Source of the DNA: Stieleria sedimenti
GTDB taxonomy: Bacteria > Planctomycetota > Planctomycetia > Pirellulales > Pirellulaceae
NCBI RefSeq assembly: GCF_025060895.1
Contig: NZ_JANZKV010000079.1
Location: 1-62,193 of the forward strand
Direction: 5' to 3'
DNA: 62,193 nucleotides
Made by a program: the position numbers and the translations under genes. The notes under the pieces are model-generated. The model was given only the letters and a program-made list of their open reading frames with translations. It was not told the origin of the DNA and did no database searches. Each line of letters opens with the position of its first letter. Within the stretch, counting starts at the first letter, position 1. Shown piece after piece: positions 44,514 through 53,936 of this stretch.

Positions 44514-46652
44514 TCACTTCAAGTTTGCTTTCAAGAATGCCCACAAGTCGGCGTACTGGTCGATCTGTTTGCTAACCGGCGTGCCCGCCCCGTGTCCGGC
44601 TCGGGTTTCGATGCGGATCAACGTCGGATGATCACAACCCTGAGCGGCTTGCAGTGCCGCTGCGAACTTGAAACTGTGGCCCGGGACGACGCGATCGTCG
44701 CGATCGGCGGTGGTGATCAACGTTGCCGGATAACAGGTGCCCGGTTTCAAATTGTGGAGCGGTGAATAAGACAACAGGTTCTCGATCTGGTCCGCTTCGT
44801 CGCTGCTGCCATACTCGGTGACCCAGGCCCATCCGATCGTGAACTTGTGGTAGCGAAGCATGTCCAGCACGCCGACGGCCGGCAAGCAGGCGCCGAACAA
44901 GTCTGGCCGCTGAGTCATCACGGCGCCGACCAACAAACCGCCGTTGCTGCCGCCGCGAATGCCCAATCGACTGTTGGACGTGTATCCGGCATCGATCAGA
45001 TGTTCGGCCGACGCGATGAAGTCATCGAAGACGTTTTGCTTGTTCAGCCGCATGCCGGACTCGTGCCACTCGCGTCCGTATTCTCCACCGCCGCGCAGGT
45101 TCGCCACCGCGTAGATGCCTCCGGCGTCGACCCAGGCGGCATTGGCCGGCGAGAACAGTGGCGTCAGTGACACATTGAATCCGCCGTAGGCGTACAGCAA
45201 CGTCTGATTGGTTCCGTCCAGTTTGCTGTCTTTGCGGCGGGTGATGATGATCGGGATCTTCGTGCCGTCTTTGCTTTCGCAGAACACCTGCTCGGTGAGG
45301 AACGCATCCAAGTCCATGTCGATTTCGCTTTGCCGCCATAGTGAAGTCGCTTTGTCGGGCGACGTTTCGGTCAAGTCGACTCGATAGATCGCACCCGGTG
45401 TGACGTAATTGGTGAAGCGAAAGAAGGTTTCGGTGGCGTCTTGGCGACCGCCGAACCCGCTGACGGTACCGACACCGGGCAGATCGAAATCGCCGATCGG
45501 TGATCCGTCGATCGCGTAACGACTGACGTGGCTGCGGGCATCACGGAGGGCATCGACGTAGAACGTTTCGCCGAACAAACTCACCGATTCGATCACGTCA
45601 CTCGACTCGCCGATCACCTGTTTCCAGTGCTCGCGCTCCGGCGACGTGACGTCGACGGCGATCAAGCGTCGCCGCGGGGCTTGGTGATCGGTCAAGAAAT
45701 ACATCGTGTCCTCGACCGAGGCGATGAAGTCGTATTCGAAGTCGAATCCGGTGATCAGCGGGGTGACTTCTGAATCGGGGTCGCGGAGATCTTTGACGAA
45801 AATTTGCGCCTTCGGCTCGCTGCCTTTCCAGTTCTGGATCACCAGGTAGCGCCCGTCATCGGTGACGACGGGAGAAAAACCCCATTTGGGATGATCGGGC
45901 CGCTGCAGGATCAACGGGTCTTCGCTCTGGTCGGTCCCCAGGCGATGAAAGTGCAGTCGTTGGTTTTCGTTCGTGCCGGTCAGTTCGGATCCGGCATCGG
46001 GTTCGTCGTAGCGGGCGTAGAAGAAACCACTGTTGTCGGGCAACCAGGCGACCGAGCTGAACTTGACCCAATCGATCACATCCTGCAGGTCGTTGCCGGT
46101 CGCGACATCACGGACTTTCCAGGTCCGCCAATCGCTGCCCCCGTCGGCCAATCCATACGCGACCAGGGATCCGTCACGGGTGATCACCGTTCCCGCCAGC
46201 GCGACCGTGCCGTCGTCACTGAGTTTGTTCGGGTCGATCAGCACCTGACGCTCAGCCGAGAGCGAATCGGACTTGTAGAGAACGCTTTGGTTTTGCAGAC
46301 CGTCGTTGTGGGAATAGAAGTAGCGATCCCCGCGACGACGGGGAATGGTGTAGCGTTCGTAGTTCCACAATTTCTCCAGCCGCTGCCGCATCGGTTCGCG
46401 TTGCGGCAGCGATTTCAGGTACGCCTGCGTGACTTCGTTTTGTGCCGTGACCCAGGCTTCCGTTTCGGCACTCTCGGTGTCTTCGAGCCAGCGATAGGGA
46501 TCGGCAACCTCGATGCCGTGGTACGAATCGCGAACATCGGTCTGTTTGGTGAGGGGGTATTTCAGCGTGGTGGGTGTGACTTGTGCGTTCAAAGCGGAAA
46601 CAGCAGCTAACAGCAAGGTGATGGACGTGATCGCTCGCGTGGGATGATTCAT
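44514..46652 (-). CDS. Prolyl oligopeptidase (S9A), secreted
   Basis: 712 aa. Signal peptide in the first 23 residues (SITLLLAAVSALNA). The N-terminal beta-propeller begins YPLTKQTDVRDSYHGIEVADPYRWLED, typical for S9A. The C-terminal alpha/beta hydrolase carries the serine motif GGSNGG (Ser569), Asp653 in DRDDRVVP and His687 in RAGHGAG, so the triad is complete. Cleaves short peptides after proline, here probably in the periplasm. Divergent from comEC with a 134 bp gap. Confidence 0.95.
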   Translation of the reverse strand: MNHPTRAITSITLLLAAVSALNAQVTPTTLKYPLTKQTDVRDSYHGIEVADPYRWLEDTESAETEAWVTAQNEVTQAYLKSLPQREPMRQRLEKLWNYERYTIPRRRGDRYFYSHNDGLQNQSVLYKSDSLSAERQVLIDPNKLSDDGTVALAGTVITRDGSLVAYGLADGGSDWRTWKVRDVATGNDLQDVIDWVKFSSVAWLPDNSGFFYARYDEPDAGSELTGTNENQRLHFHRLGTDQSEDPLILQRPDHPKWGFSPVVTDDGRYLVIQNWKGSEPKAQIFVKDLRDPDSEVTPLITGFDFEYDFIASVEDTMYFLTDHQAPRRRLIAVDVTSPEREHWKQVIGESSDVIESVSLFGETFYVDALRDARSHVSRYAIDGSPIGDFDLPGVGTVSGFGGRQDATETFFRFTNYVTPGAIYRVDLTETSPDKATSLWRQSEIDMDLDAFLTEQVFCESKDGTKIPIIITRRKDSKLDGTNQTLLYAYGGFNVSLTPLFSPANAAWVDAGGIYAVANLRGGGEYGREWHESGMRLNKQNVFDDFIASAEHLIDAGYTSNSRLGIRGGSNGGLLVGAVMTQRPDLFGACLPAVGVLDMLRYHKFTIGWAWVTEYGSSDEADQIENLLSYSPLHNLKPGTCYPATLITTADRDDRVVPGHSFKFAAALQAAQGCDHPTLIRIETRAGHGAGTPVSKQIDQYADLWAFLKANLK

Positions 46653-46786
46653 GGCGGTGGATTGCCCGAGTGGCGTGGCGTGGCGACGTAAAGTTTTTCA
46701 CGGGGGGGTGTCGGACTACTTCATTACTAGTCGCGACTTGCCTATTCTAACGGTTTTGGCAAGCACGCTAATGGGAGCGAATCGGG

Positions 46787-49408
46787 GTGGACGCGGCTTG
46801 GAGGCGACGATTGCTGCGGGGACGATTGCTGCTGCGACAGCGGTTGGACCGGGACTTGTTCGAGCCCCGCGGGCGTGTGGCGTCGAGCCTTCATCGGTTT
46901 CCGTTTGTCTTCGCCAGCTTCTTCGCAACACTCGGTGTGATCTGCGATGCGTGGTGGTACGAATCGTTTTGGACCAGCGTGACACGTTGGTTGTTGATCG
47001 GCGTGGTCGCGGGGTTGCTGCCGGAACTGCTTCATCGCGGATTCCGACCGTCGCGGCCCGGTGTCAAGGGTTTGGCGAGGGTCATCACCTGGGCCTGCAA
47101 CGCGGTTTTGTGGACGTGCTGCTTTGGAGCCTTGCACGCGTGGAGCGAAGCCTCGTTTCGCAGCGCGTCGATCCTTCCCCTGGTCGATCAATCCGCCCAG
47201 CCGATCGTGGTTCGGGGAACGTTGGATCGGACGGTCTCGTTGCGGCGAAACCCCGTTTCCTTTGGCCGCCGTGGCGCGGACGAATCTCCCTGGCAAAGTC
47301 AACTGACCGTCGACCTGCAACAGCGGCGTGTCGAAGACGGGTTTGAGCCCACTGACGGCAAGGTGTTGGTTTACGTTGACGGGGACTTGAGCCAGTTGCG
47401 GCCCGGCGACCGGATGGAGATTTATGGATGGTTGCATCCCTTTGAAGGTCCGACCAATCCCGGCGAGCCTGATCTTCGACCTGCCTATCGACGACGCGGG
47501 CTTCATGCCCGAATCGAGACCAAGAACGCCGGAGCGATCACGCTGTTGGAGACGTCGTCCAATCCGATCGCGTCGGCGGTCGCATCGATCGCGACACGGG
47601 GGCGTGAGTCGTTGCTCAGCCACACCGACGATCAAACCGGACCGCTGGCGGTCGCGTTGGTGATCGGGCAGCGGGAATTTGTGGATCCGAAAACACGTGA
47701 CGCCTTGTTGGCGACCGGCACGGCCCATTTGCTTTCGGTCAGCGGCATGCACCTGGCGATCCTGGTGCTGGTGGCGACTTGGATCGTTTCGGCGCTGGGG
47801 CTGCAACCGGTCAGTCGCTTCGTGGTGATTGTGGCGATCAGTGCGCTGTACGTCGCGGTGACCGGCGGGAGGCCGCCGGTGATGCGCGCGGCGATCCTGA
47901 TTTCAATGTTGCTCTTGTCGACCTGTGTCCGGCGGACGTCCCAACCGCTCAACACCTTGGGCGTGGCGGCGTTGGTGTTGATCTTGGTGAATCCGATGAA
48001 CGTCTTTTCGGTCGGGGTTCATCTGTCGTTCTTGGCGGTGATCACGTTGATGTTGGCCGGTCGACCGATCGCGCCGGGATCCATGCGTTCGGAATTGGAA
48101 TTACAGCGTGAGGTCGGGTTTCAATCGATGGTTGATGCGTCATCGAGTTCATGGGTGCGAAATCTGAAAACGGTGGCGCGGTTCTTTGGACAGATGGCTT
48201 GGTTGAGCGGATGTGTGACGGCTGTCAGTTTGCCGTTGGTGTGGTCGCAATTCCATTTGGTCTCGATGGTCAGCGTGTTGACCAACGTGTTGGTTTGGGC
48301 GGGATTGATGGTGGCGCTACCGGCTGGCGTGTTGACGGTGATCGTCGATCCGGTCCATTCGTGGTTGGGCGCGGTCCCCGGTACAGTTTGTCACCTCGCA
48401 CTGCGTTACATGTGGTGGATCATCGAGTGGACCGCGGGTTGGCCGCGCGGTCATGCCTGGCTGCCGTCGCCGCCGGGGATCGGCGTGGCGTTGTTTTACG
48501 CCGTGATGGCGGCATCGTTGATCTGGCGATCGCGTCGGGCGAGATGGTTTCGTTGCGGCTGGGTGCTGGTCTGGGGCGTGGTGATGTTTTGGATTTCGAC
48601 GCGGGTGGCGGCGTTGCCACCGGGCACCTTGGAAGCCACGTTCATCGACGTGGGGCACGGAACGAGTGTGATCGTGCGGACGCCCGATAAGAAAATCTGG
48701 TTGTACGATTGCGGCCGGATGGGCAACCGTTTGGGCACCAGTCGCGACATCGACACCGCGCTTTGGGCGCTGGGCGTGACGGAGTTGGACGGTGTGTTTC
48801 TGTCCCACGCCGACGCCGATCATTACAACGCGCTGCCGGCGATCCTGGACCGGTTTTCGGTGGATGTCTTGATCACGCCACCGGGGATGCTCGACGGCAG
48901 CGACACGGCGCTGGCGGACGTCCGCTGGGCGGTCCAGCGACACCGGATCGCGGTGCGCGAAGTTTCCGCCGACGATCGCGACGCATGGGTCAACCGAATG
49001 GGCATGTCCGTGTTGCATCCTCCGCGGGCGGGGATCGCCGGCAGCGACAACGCGAACAGTTTGGTGTTGCGGATCGATCATGGCGGCAGGGCGTTGATTC
49101 TGCCGGGTGATTTGGAGCCACCGGGAACCGAGTCGCTCGTTTCACGTCCCCGGCCGCCGGCGGGCGGTGTCTTGATGGCGCCGCACCATGGCAGTTTGTC
49201 GATGGACGCGGACGTGGTGTTGGCCTGGGCTCGCCCGCGAGAGACGATCGTCAGCGGCAGCCGTCGGGCGGCGCGGACCGAGGTGGAAGCGATGTTGTCG
49301 GTGACCGGAAGCGGCGTTCACATCACGGCCCGCGAGGGTGCCGTTCGGGTGCGACTGGATGGCTCCGGTCAGCTGGACATCCGCAAGTGGCTGGTCCGCC
49401 CCTGGTAG
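46787..49408 (+). CDS. comEC: ComEC/Rec2-like DNA uptake channel with metallo-beta-lactamase domain
   Basis: 873 aa. GTG start at 46787 with GGGAG nine bases upstream. N-terminal membrane helices and a DUF4131-like soluble segment, then the Competence domain (ATGTAHLLSVSGMHLAILV is the signature, with VTGGRPPVMRAAI after it) with about ten helices. The C-terminal metallo-beta-lactamase domain starts FIDVGHGTSVIV and has HADADH at 674-679 and a second-site HHGS. ComEC moves single-stranded DNA through the inner membrane in natural transformation. No other com genes are in the window. Confidence 0.93.
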   Translation: MDAAWRRRLLRGRLLLRQRLDRDLFEPRGRVASSLHRFPFVFASFFATLGVICDAWWYESFWTSVTRWLLIGVVAGLLPELLHRGFRPSRPGVKGLARVITWACNAVLWTCCFGALHAWSEASFRSASILPLVDQSAQPIVVRGTLDRTVSLRRNPVSFGRRGADESPWQSQLTVDLQQRRVEDGFEPTDGKVLVYVDGDLSQLRPGDRMEIYGWLHPFEGPTNPGEPDLRPAYRRRGLHARIETKNAGAITLLETSSNPIASAVASIATRGRESLLSHTDDQTGPLAVALVIGQREFVDPKTRDALLATGTAHLLSVSGMHLAILVLVATWIVSALGLQPVSRFVVIVAISALYVAVTGGRPPVMRAAILISMLLLSTCVRRTSQPLNTLGVAALVLILVNPMNVFSVGVHLSFLAVITLMLAGRPIAPGSMRSELELQREVGFQSMVDASSSSWVRNLKTVARFFGQMAWLSGCVTAVSLPLVWSQFHLVSMVSVLTNVLVWAGLMVALPAGVLTVIVDPVHSWLGAVPGTVCHLALRYMWWIIEWTAGWPRGHAWLPSPPGIGVALFYAVMAASLIWRSRRARWFRCGWVLVWGVVMFWISTRVAALPPGTLEATFIDVGHGTSVIVRTPDKKIWLYDCGRMGNRLGTSRDIDTALWALGVTELDGVFLSHADADHYNALPAILDRFSVDVLITPPGMLDGSDTALADVRWAVQRHRIAVREVSADDRDAWVNRMGMSVLHPPRAGIAGSDNANSLVLRIDHGGRALILPGDLEPPGTESLVSRPRPPAGGVLMAPHHGSLSMDADVVLAWARPRETIVSGSRRAARTEVEAMLSVTGSGVHITAREGAVRVRLDGSGQLDIRKWLVRPW

Positions 49409-49728
49409 CGCCGCCGCTTTGAATGCTTGTCTGCCGGCGGGAAGCTTACCGGCCTGTCGATTTAGTGAGCCGTGACGCGTTAGCGGCCGGGCATTCTATC
49501 GCCCGCCCGAGGCCTGACGGCCAGCGGCTCACCATTGACTCAGCTGATCCCGAATGAATCAACAGCCCGTCACGCTTCCCGCCGGGATGGATCTGCTCTT
49601 GGGCGAATCGCAAGGCGTACCCGAGGGATCCTTCGGTCGGCGGTTGACTCTGGCCATTTTCACGGCGATGTGTACCATGACAGGCTGAGCCGTTGTATTG
49701 CCGGACCGCTTTTGGAGCCACTTCGCCC
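49409..49728. other. Intergenic region (320 bp) with a REP-like element
   Basis: Between comEC and the HemX-like gene. Contains family D copy 1 (49465-49549). The remainder shows no gene; the promoter of the hem operon is expected near 49620-49700. Confidence 0.55.
49465..49549 (+). repeat. 85 bp REP-like element, family D copy 1
   Basis: Starts GTGAGCCGTGACGCGTTAGC and ends CATTGACTCAGCTGATC; the outer GTGAGCCG and the internal CGGCTCAC form the stem ends. A closely similar copy in reverse orientation lies at 59542-59625. The pair encloses about 10 kb including hemA, scpB, dnaA, dnaN and the DUF721 gene. Confidence 0.87.
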
Positions 49729-50565
49729 GTGTTGGGAATCCTTCACCAGATTTCTATCACCTGTTTTTTCACCAGTTACTTGGTGGCGTTGCTGCTGGAG
49801 TTGACACGATTTTTCGGTCAATTCCGCTTTCGGATGCCGGCGGTGCTGACGATGATGGGTTTGGGGTTGTTCACCCATGTCAGCTACCTGTTCTTGCGGG
49901 CGATCGACATGCCGGTCGAGGACGGTCGCGGGTTGCTGTCCAGTTGGGCGGAATGGTCATTGTTGTTGGCCCTGGGGCTGGCGATTTGTTTTCTCATCGC
50001 GTACATCCGCCGCAGCGACACGATCATCAGTTTCTTTTTTTTGCCGCTGATTTTGCTGACGATCGGGCTGGGGATCAGGGTCGGCGGTTGGGAGCGTTTT
50101 TCGCGGACGGAAACGGCAAACGCGTGGCGTTCGATCCATGGGGTGGCGATGATGGTCGGGACCGGTGCGGTGCTGGTCGGTTTTTTGGCCGGCGTGATGT
50201 ATCTGGTGCAATCCTGGCGGCTGAAACACAAACGCGCCGGGTCGCGGATGTTTCGATTGCCGACGCTGGAGACGCTCGATCGGGCCAACCGGCGAACGCT
50301 GCTGATCAGCACCGCCGCGGTGGCGATCGGAGTCGTGGCCGGGGCGATCATGAATTTGAACCAGAACGAACAATTCGATTGGACCGACAGCGGCATTTTG
50401 CTGTCGCTGGTGCTGTTCCTGTGGTTATTGGCCGCCACGGCGATCGAGTATCTCTATTCGCCGGCCAGTCGGGGGCGGAAAGCGTTTTACATGACCTTGG
50501 CCAGTCTGGGCTTTCTTGTCCTGGCACTCGTCGGCGTCATCCTCAGTTCCCACGGGGTGAGCTGA
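49729..50565 (+). CDS. HemX/CcsA-like membrane protein upstream of hemA
   Basis: About 278 aa from GTG 49729 (GGAG 12 bases upstream); a TTG at 49693 in the same frame would lengthen it by 12 residues. Eight hydrophobic helices, with FLIAYIRRSDTII, AWRSIHGVAMMVGTGAV and a C-terminal helix. The conserved His in SIHG fits the cytochrome c assembly (CcsA/HemX) family; the tryptophan-rich WWD motif of true CcsA is not seen, so HemX is more likely. HemX proteins influence glutamyl-tRNA reductase levels. The stop overlaps the hemA start by one base. Confidence 0.82.
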   Translation: MLGILHQISITCFFTSYLVALLLELTRFFGQFRFRMPAVLTMMGLGLFTHVSYLFLRAIDMPVEDGRGLLSSWAEWSLLLALGLAICFLIAYIRRSDTIISFFFLPLILLTIGLGIRVGGWERFSRTETANAWRSIHGVAMMVGTGAVLVGFLAGVMYLVQSWRLKHKRAGSRMFRLPTLETLDRANRRTLLISTAAVAIGVVAGAIMNLNQNEQFDWTDSGILLSLVLFLWLLAATAIEYLYSPASRGRKAFYMTLASLGFLVLALVGVILSSHGVS

Positions 50566-51842
50566 TGAAGCTGCAGATGATTGGCTGTAGCCATCATGAC
50601 GCGGCCGTCGAATTTCGCGAACGGGTCGCGTTTTCCGGCAATCAAATCGATTCGGCCCTGAATGAGTTTCGCCGGCGTTATCCCAAGGGCGAACTGGTGC
50701 TGTTGAGCACCTGCAATCGGACCGAGCTGTACACGACGACCGACGAAGAGTTCGAGCTGGACCGGGACGCCGTGATCCGTTTTCTCGCCGAACAACATCA
50801 GCTGCCCACCGACGAAGTGGTCGAGCAGATGATCTATCGCAGCGGGCACGACGCGGTCGAGCACCTGTTCACGGTGGCGTCGAGTTTGGACAGCATGGTG
50901 ATCGGCGAATCGCAAATCCTTTCGCAGGTCAAACAGGCTTACGATTTGGCCTGCCAATCGGGGTCGGCCGGACCGCTCACCCACGCGGTGTTTCAAGCGG
51001 CCAACCACGCGGCCAAACGAGTGCAAACGGAGACGGAGATTCACCGCCGACGGGTGAGTGTGCCCAGCGTGGCGGTCGGCGAAGTGGTTCCCGAGGTGTT
51101 CGATTCGCTGGTCGGCAAGCGGGTGTTGATTTGCGGTGCCGGCGAGATGGGTGAAGAGACGCTGCGGTACCTGATCCAAGCCGGGGCCGACGACATCGTC
51201 GTGTTGAACCGCTCACTGCAACGTGCCGAGACGTTGGCCGAGACGTTCTCGATTCGGTATGCCCCCTGGGAGACCTTGTTGGATCAAATCGTGCAAGCCG
51301 ACTTGTTGGTGGGCACGACGGCGGCCACCGAACCGATTCTGACCTACCAACAATACGACAAGATTCGTCCGCAGCGACGTGACCGCGTGTTGCTGGTATT
51401 GGATTTGGCCGTCCCACGCGATTTCGACCCCGCACTGGATGAGTTCCCCAACCTGTACCTGTACCAAATCGACGATCTACAGGCGGCCTGTCAGCGGAAT
51501 CGGCACGAGCGGGAAAAGGAATGGCCCAAGGCGCAGCGGATCATCACCGAGGAGACGCAGCGGTTATTGGTCGATTTGAATCATCGTGCGACCGGCCCGG
51601 TGATCAAACGATTGCGAGAGCACGCGCAGCAGATCAAGCAGGACGAGCTGGAGCGATTGTTGCCCAAATTGCGCGCGTTGGGTGGTGAGCCGGCGATGCA
51701 GAAAGAGATCGAAAAATCGCTCGATCGTTTGATCAACAAGCTACTGCATCCACCACTGTCATCGCTGAAAGAGGATGCCGCCGAGGGGCATCAAAAGGGA
51801 TTGGTCAAAGCCCTCCGAGAGTTGTTCCGGCTGGGCGACTGA
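50565..51842 (+). CDS. hemA: Glutamyl-tRNA reductase
   Basis: 425 aa from ATG 50565. The active-site Cys50 lies in LLSTCNRTELY; VASSLDSMVIGESQILSQVKQAY is the family signature, followed by the NADPH domain (LICGAGEMGEETLRYL) and the helical dimerisation domain. Catalyses the first step of C5 tetrapyrrole synthesis, reduction of glutamyl-tRNA to glutamate-1-semialdehyde. The frame is open far upstream across the HemX gene, but homologous residues begin at 50565 and the overlap TGATG implies coupling to HemX. Confidence 0.97.
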   Translation: MKLQMIGCSHHDAAVEFRERVAFSGNQIDSALNEFRRRYPKGELVLLSTCNRTELYTTTDEEFELDRDAVIRFLAEQHQLPTDEVVEQMIYRSGHDAVEHLFTVASSLDSMVIGESQILSQVKQAYDLACQSGSAGPLTHAVFQAANHAAKRVQTETEIHRRRVSVPSVAVGEVVPEVFDSLVGKRVLICGAGEMGEETLRYLIQAGADDIVVLNRSLQRAETLAETFSIRYAPWETLLDQIVQADLLVGTTAATEPILTYQQYDKIRPQRRDRVLLVLDLAVPRDFDPALDEFPNLYLYQIDDLQAACQRNRHEREKEWPKAQRIITEETQRLLVDLNHRATGPVIKRLREHAQQIKQDELERLLPKLRALGGEPAMQKEIEKSLDRLINKLLHPPLSSLKEDAAEGHQKGLVKALRELFRLGD

Positions 51843-51852
51843 GCGTCACCGC

Positions 51853-52338
51853 TCAATCCCACTCCTCGTCGTCGTCGTCTCCGCCCTCGTCCCAATCGTC
51901 GTCGTCTTCGTCGTCGTCCCAGTCATCGGCTTCGTCGTCGAAGTCGTCGGCGTCTTCTTCGTCATCGGCGAAGTCCTCCTCGTCGTCCTCATCATCATCG
52001 TCGTCGTCGTCGACTTCCTCCCAGTCATCGTCTTCCTCGTCGTCTTCGTCGTCATCCTCCTCGTCGTCGTCCTCATCATCGTCGAGTTCGTCCCAATCAT
52101 CGTCCTCGTCGTCGAAGTCATGGTCGCCTTCGTACAGATCGTCTTCTTCATCCTCGATCACGGCGAGCGGGCCATCGATATCGGCGAGCGGGCCATCGAT
52201 ATCGGCGAGCGGGCCATCGATGACTGGATCGAAGGCGAACAACAGCGACAGATCATCGGCCTGATGACTTGTCGGTAACACAGGGGATGGCACGGAACGG
52301 TTGGTTGGGGTGACCGATGCGAAAGCAACAAGGCTCAC
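51853..52338 (-). CDS. Extremely acidic Asp/Glu-rich protein, co-directional with scpB
   Basis: 161 aa from GTG 52338. A ribosome site AAGGAG (52345-52350) sits at correct spacing, which supports translation. The first 60 residues are ordinary and include three tandem copies of a 7-residue unit (IDGPLAD) coded by 21 bp repeats at 52161-52223. The remaining 100 residues are almost entirely Asp and Glu with tryptophans at intervals (DDWDE, DDWEE). No family recognised. It starts 30 bp after the scpB stop, so it should be in the scpB transcript. Such polyacidic tails can mimic DNA or bind basic proteins or calcium; none is shown here. The DNA is a GTC/ATC triplet-rich low-complexity tract. Confidence 0.7.
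   Translation of the reverse strand: MSLVAFASVTPTNRSVPSPVLPTSHQADDLSLLFAFDPVIDGPLADIDGPLADIDGPLAVIEDEEDDLYEGDHDFDDEDDDWDELDDDEDDDEEDDDEDDEEDDDWEEVDDDDDDDEDDEEDFADDEEDADDFDDEADDWDDDEDDDDWDEGGDDDDEEWD
52161..52223 (-). repeat. Three tandem 21 bp repeats inside the acidic protein gene
   Basis: The unit CGGCGAGCGGGCCATCGATA-T occurs three times in a row (52161-52181, 52182-52202, 52203-52223), with only the last two bases of the third differing. Encodes three copies of the 7-residue unit on the minus strand. Confidence 0.9.
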
Positions 52339-52368
52339 GACTGACTCCTTCGTAGATGTCGAAACTGC

Positions 52369-53145
52369 TTAGGTCGAGTGTTCTGGATCAATGGATTCTG
52401 GGTCAAATTCTTCATCTTCTTGTAACGGTTCCCAGTTGATCGGCGGCAGCGCGTCGCCGGAGGGAAGTCCAAAAAGTTGTAAAAATTGCTTTGTTGTGTC
52501 GTAAAGGTAGGGACGTCCGAGCTCTTCGCTTCGGCCGGAGATTCGAATTAAATCGCGTTCCATCAGCTGCCGCAACAACTCACCACAGGCCACACCGCGA
52601 ATTGCTTCGATATCGGCGCGTGAAACTGGACCGCGATACGCGACAACGGCCAGCGTCTCCATCATCGGCGATGATAACCGAACCGCTGAAGGTAAATGTC
52701 CCAGTCGAGCCAACCAAGGGGCATAAGCGGCGCGGGTTAACATTCGAAAACCCCCGGCCACCTGCTCGATCCGTATCGATCGCCCCAGGTTGTCGTAGAT
52801 TTGATTCAGGCGGCGGACAAGTGTACGAGTCTCGGTACCATCCGCCAAGTGAGCCAATTGGGCCAGCTTGCGACTGGTCAAGGGCGTTTTGGCGAGCAAC
52901 AAAACGGCTTCCAACCGCATCCGGCGAATCGTGGGGTCAGCCTCCTCGGCCGGGTCGTCGTCGCTTCGCTCCCCCGGCGGCCCGGATGGCGGGGTTGGTG
53001 AAGTCGGCAAAAGCACCGCGTAGGGGCGTCGCACCGCCTTGGGCGGCCCCTGATAGGCTGACAGCGAGCCGGTGTCGGGGCGACCGTCGCCGCCGCCAGC
53101 GGAGACCTTTCGCAGTGAATGGTGGAGGGACGTGGGTCGAGACAT
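52369..53145 (-). CDS. scpB: Segregation and condensation protein ScpB
   Basis: From ATG 53145 (MSRPTSLHHSLRKV) the product is 258 aa; the frame remains open to 53241. The core has two winged-helix domains: RRMRLEAVLLLAKTPLTSRKLAQLA, SSPMMETLAVVAYRGPVSRADIEAIRG, then GRSEELGRPYLYDTT. This matches ScpB, which with ScpA and SMC condenses and segregates chromosomes. N-terminal 70 residues are Pro/Gly/Ser-rich and probably disordered. It is not next to scpA here. The next gene on the strand encodes the Asp/Glu-rich protein. Divergent from the gene at 53196. Confidence 0.93.
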   Translation of the reverse strand: MSRPTSLHHSLRKVSAGGGDGRPDTGSLSAYQGPPKAVRRPYAVLLPTSPTPPSGPPGERSDDDPAEEADPTIRRMRLEAVLLLAKTPLTSRKLAQLAHLADGTETRTLVRRLNQIYDNLGRSIRIEQVAGGFRMLTRAAYAPWLARLGHLPSAVRLSSPMMETLAVVAYRGPVSRADIEAIRGVACGELLRQLMERDLIRISGRSEELGRPYLYDTTKQFLQLFGLPSGDALPPINWEPLQEDEEFDPESIDPEHST

Positions 53146-53195
53146 GGCATAAAATGGCGGATGCGGTACTTTGATGGTTTGTCCAAACATCCCCA

Positions 53196-53936
53196 ATGGT
53201 CGGCATCGTGTCCACGTCGGTCTCTTCATCCTATTCGCCACGCCCTTCGAGCCGTGCTCGCAAGGGCTCCCGTCGCTCGCTGATCATCGTGTGCACGATT
53301 CTCAGCCTATTCTTGGTCGGCGCCGTCGTCGCAATCAAGGGCAATGTTTCGGGGACCGAATTTGCACCCAGCCACTTCCAGACGCGCGACTTTGCGTTCT
53401 ACGAGATCCCGTTTTTCCACATCCAAATCACGCCCATCACCCGAAAAAACACGACTGGAGCCGTCCAGCGGCAGCTTCGTGCCAAGGGTTGGATCACCGT
53501 TCCCAGGGGCAAAAAGCCGACCCGGTGGCACCTGGTCAGCCTCAGTCGTGGCCCCTCGGCGACTCCCGCCGTCGCCGGTCTGCTGACCGATGAAATGCAG
53601 ATTCAGGATTCCGGCAGCCCGTTTTGGGTCGGCTGGAACAACGACCATCCCAGTCGGGCATCGGTGCTTTGGCCGACCGTTCAGCAGCTCGCCGAGCGGG
53701 AACTGTATGTGCTGATTCCCGAACTGTTCCAACTGGCCCGCACCTTGCCTGGCAAGGACAACGCCGCCGAGATGACCGCGGCGATCGATCGCTGGCTGAT
53801 CGGCCAGTACGCGGGCCTGGTGAAGGACCTTCGCGATGCCGACCGCGGTGCATTGGCCGACGAATTGTTGGCCGAAGCGATCCGCGATTATCCCTCCTCC
53901 CCTGAACTGGCTGACCTTCGCAGCAGCGGCGGGTGA
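53196..53936 (+). CDS. Hypothetical single-span membrane protein
   Basis: 246 aa of unrecognised family. A basic N-terminus (SSRARKGSRRS) precedes one hydrophobic helix at about 28-48 (LIIVCTILSLFLVGAVVAIKG). The rest is soluble with a C-terminal helical segment (DLRDADRGALADELLAEAI). It abuts the cysteine desulfurase gene with no gap (TGA then ATG), so the two are co-translated, and it is divergent from scpB (50 bp between starts). Probably a conserved planctomycete protein; no function proposed. Confidence 0.85.
   Translation: MVGIVSTSVSSSYSPRPSSRARKGSRRSLIIVCTILSLFLVGAVVAIKGNVSGTEFAPSHFQTRDFAFYEIPFFHIQITPITRKNTTGAVQRQLRAKGWITVPRGKKPTRWHLVSLSRGPSATPAVAGLLTDEMQIQDSGSPFWVGWNNDHPSRASVLWPTVQQLAERELYVLIPELFQLARTLPGKDNAAEMTAAIDRWLIGQYAGLVKDLRDADRGALADELLAEAIRDYPSSPELADLRSSGG

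Noticed and set aside
49698-50564. Upstream extension of hemA through the HemX region
   Set aside because: Same-strand shadow; homology to HemA starts at 50565 and the other frame encodes a clear membrane protein.
51775-52278. Plus-strand frame coding a Val/Ile/Phe-rich hydrophobic protein opposite the acidic gene
   Set aside because: It is the antisense of GAC/GAA-type triplets; the minus-strand gene has a good ribosome site and an ordinary N-terminal part.
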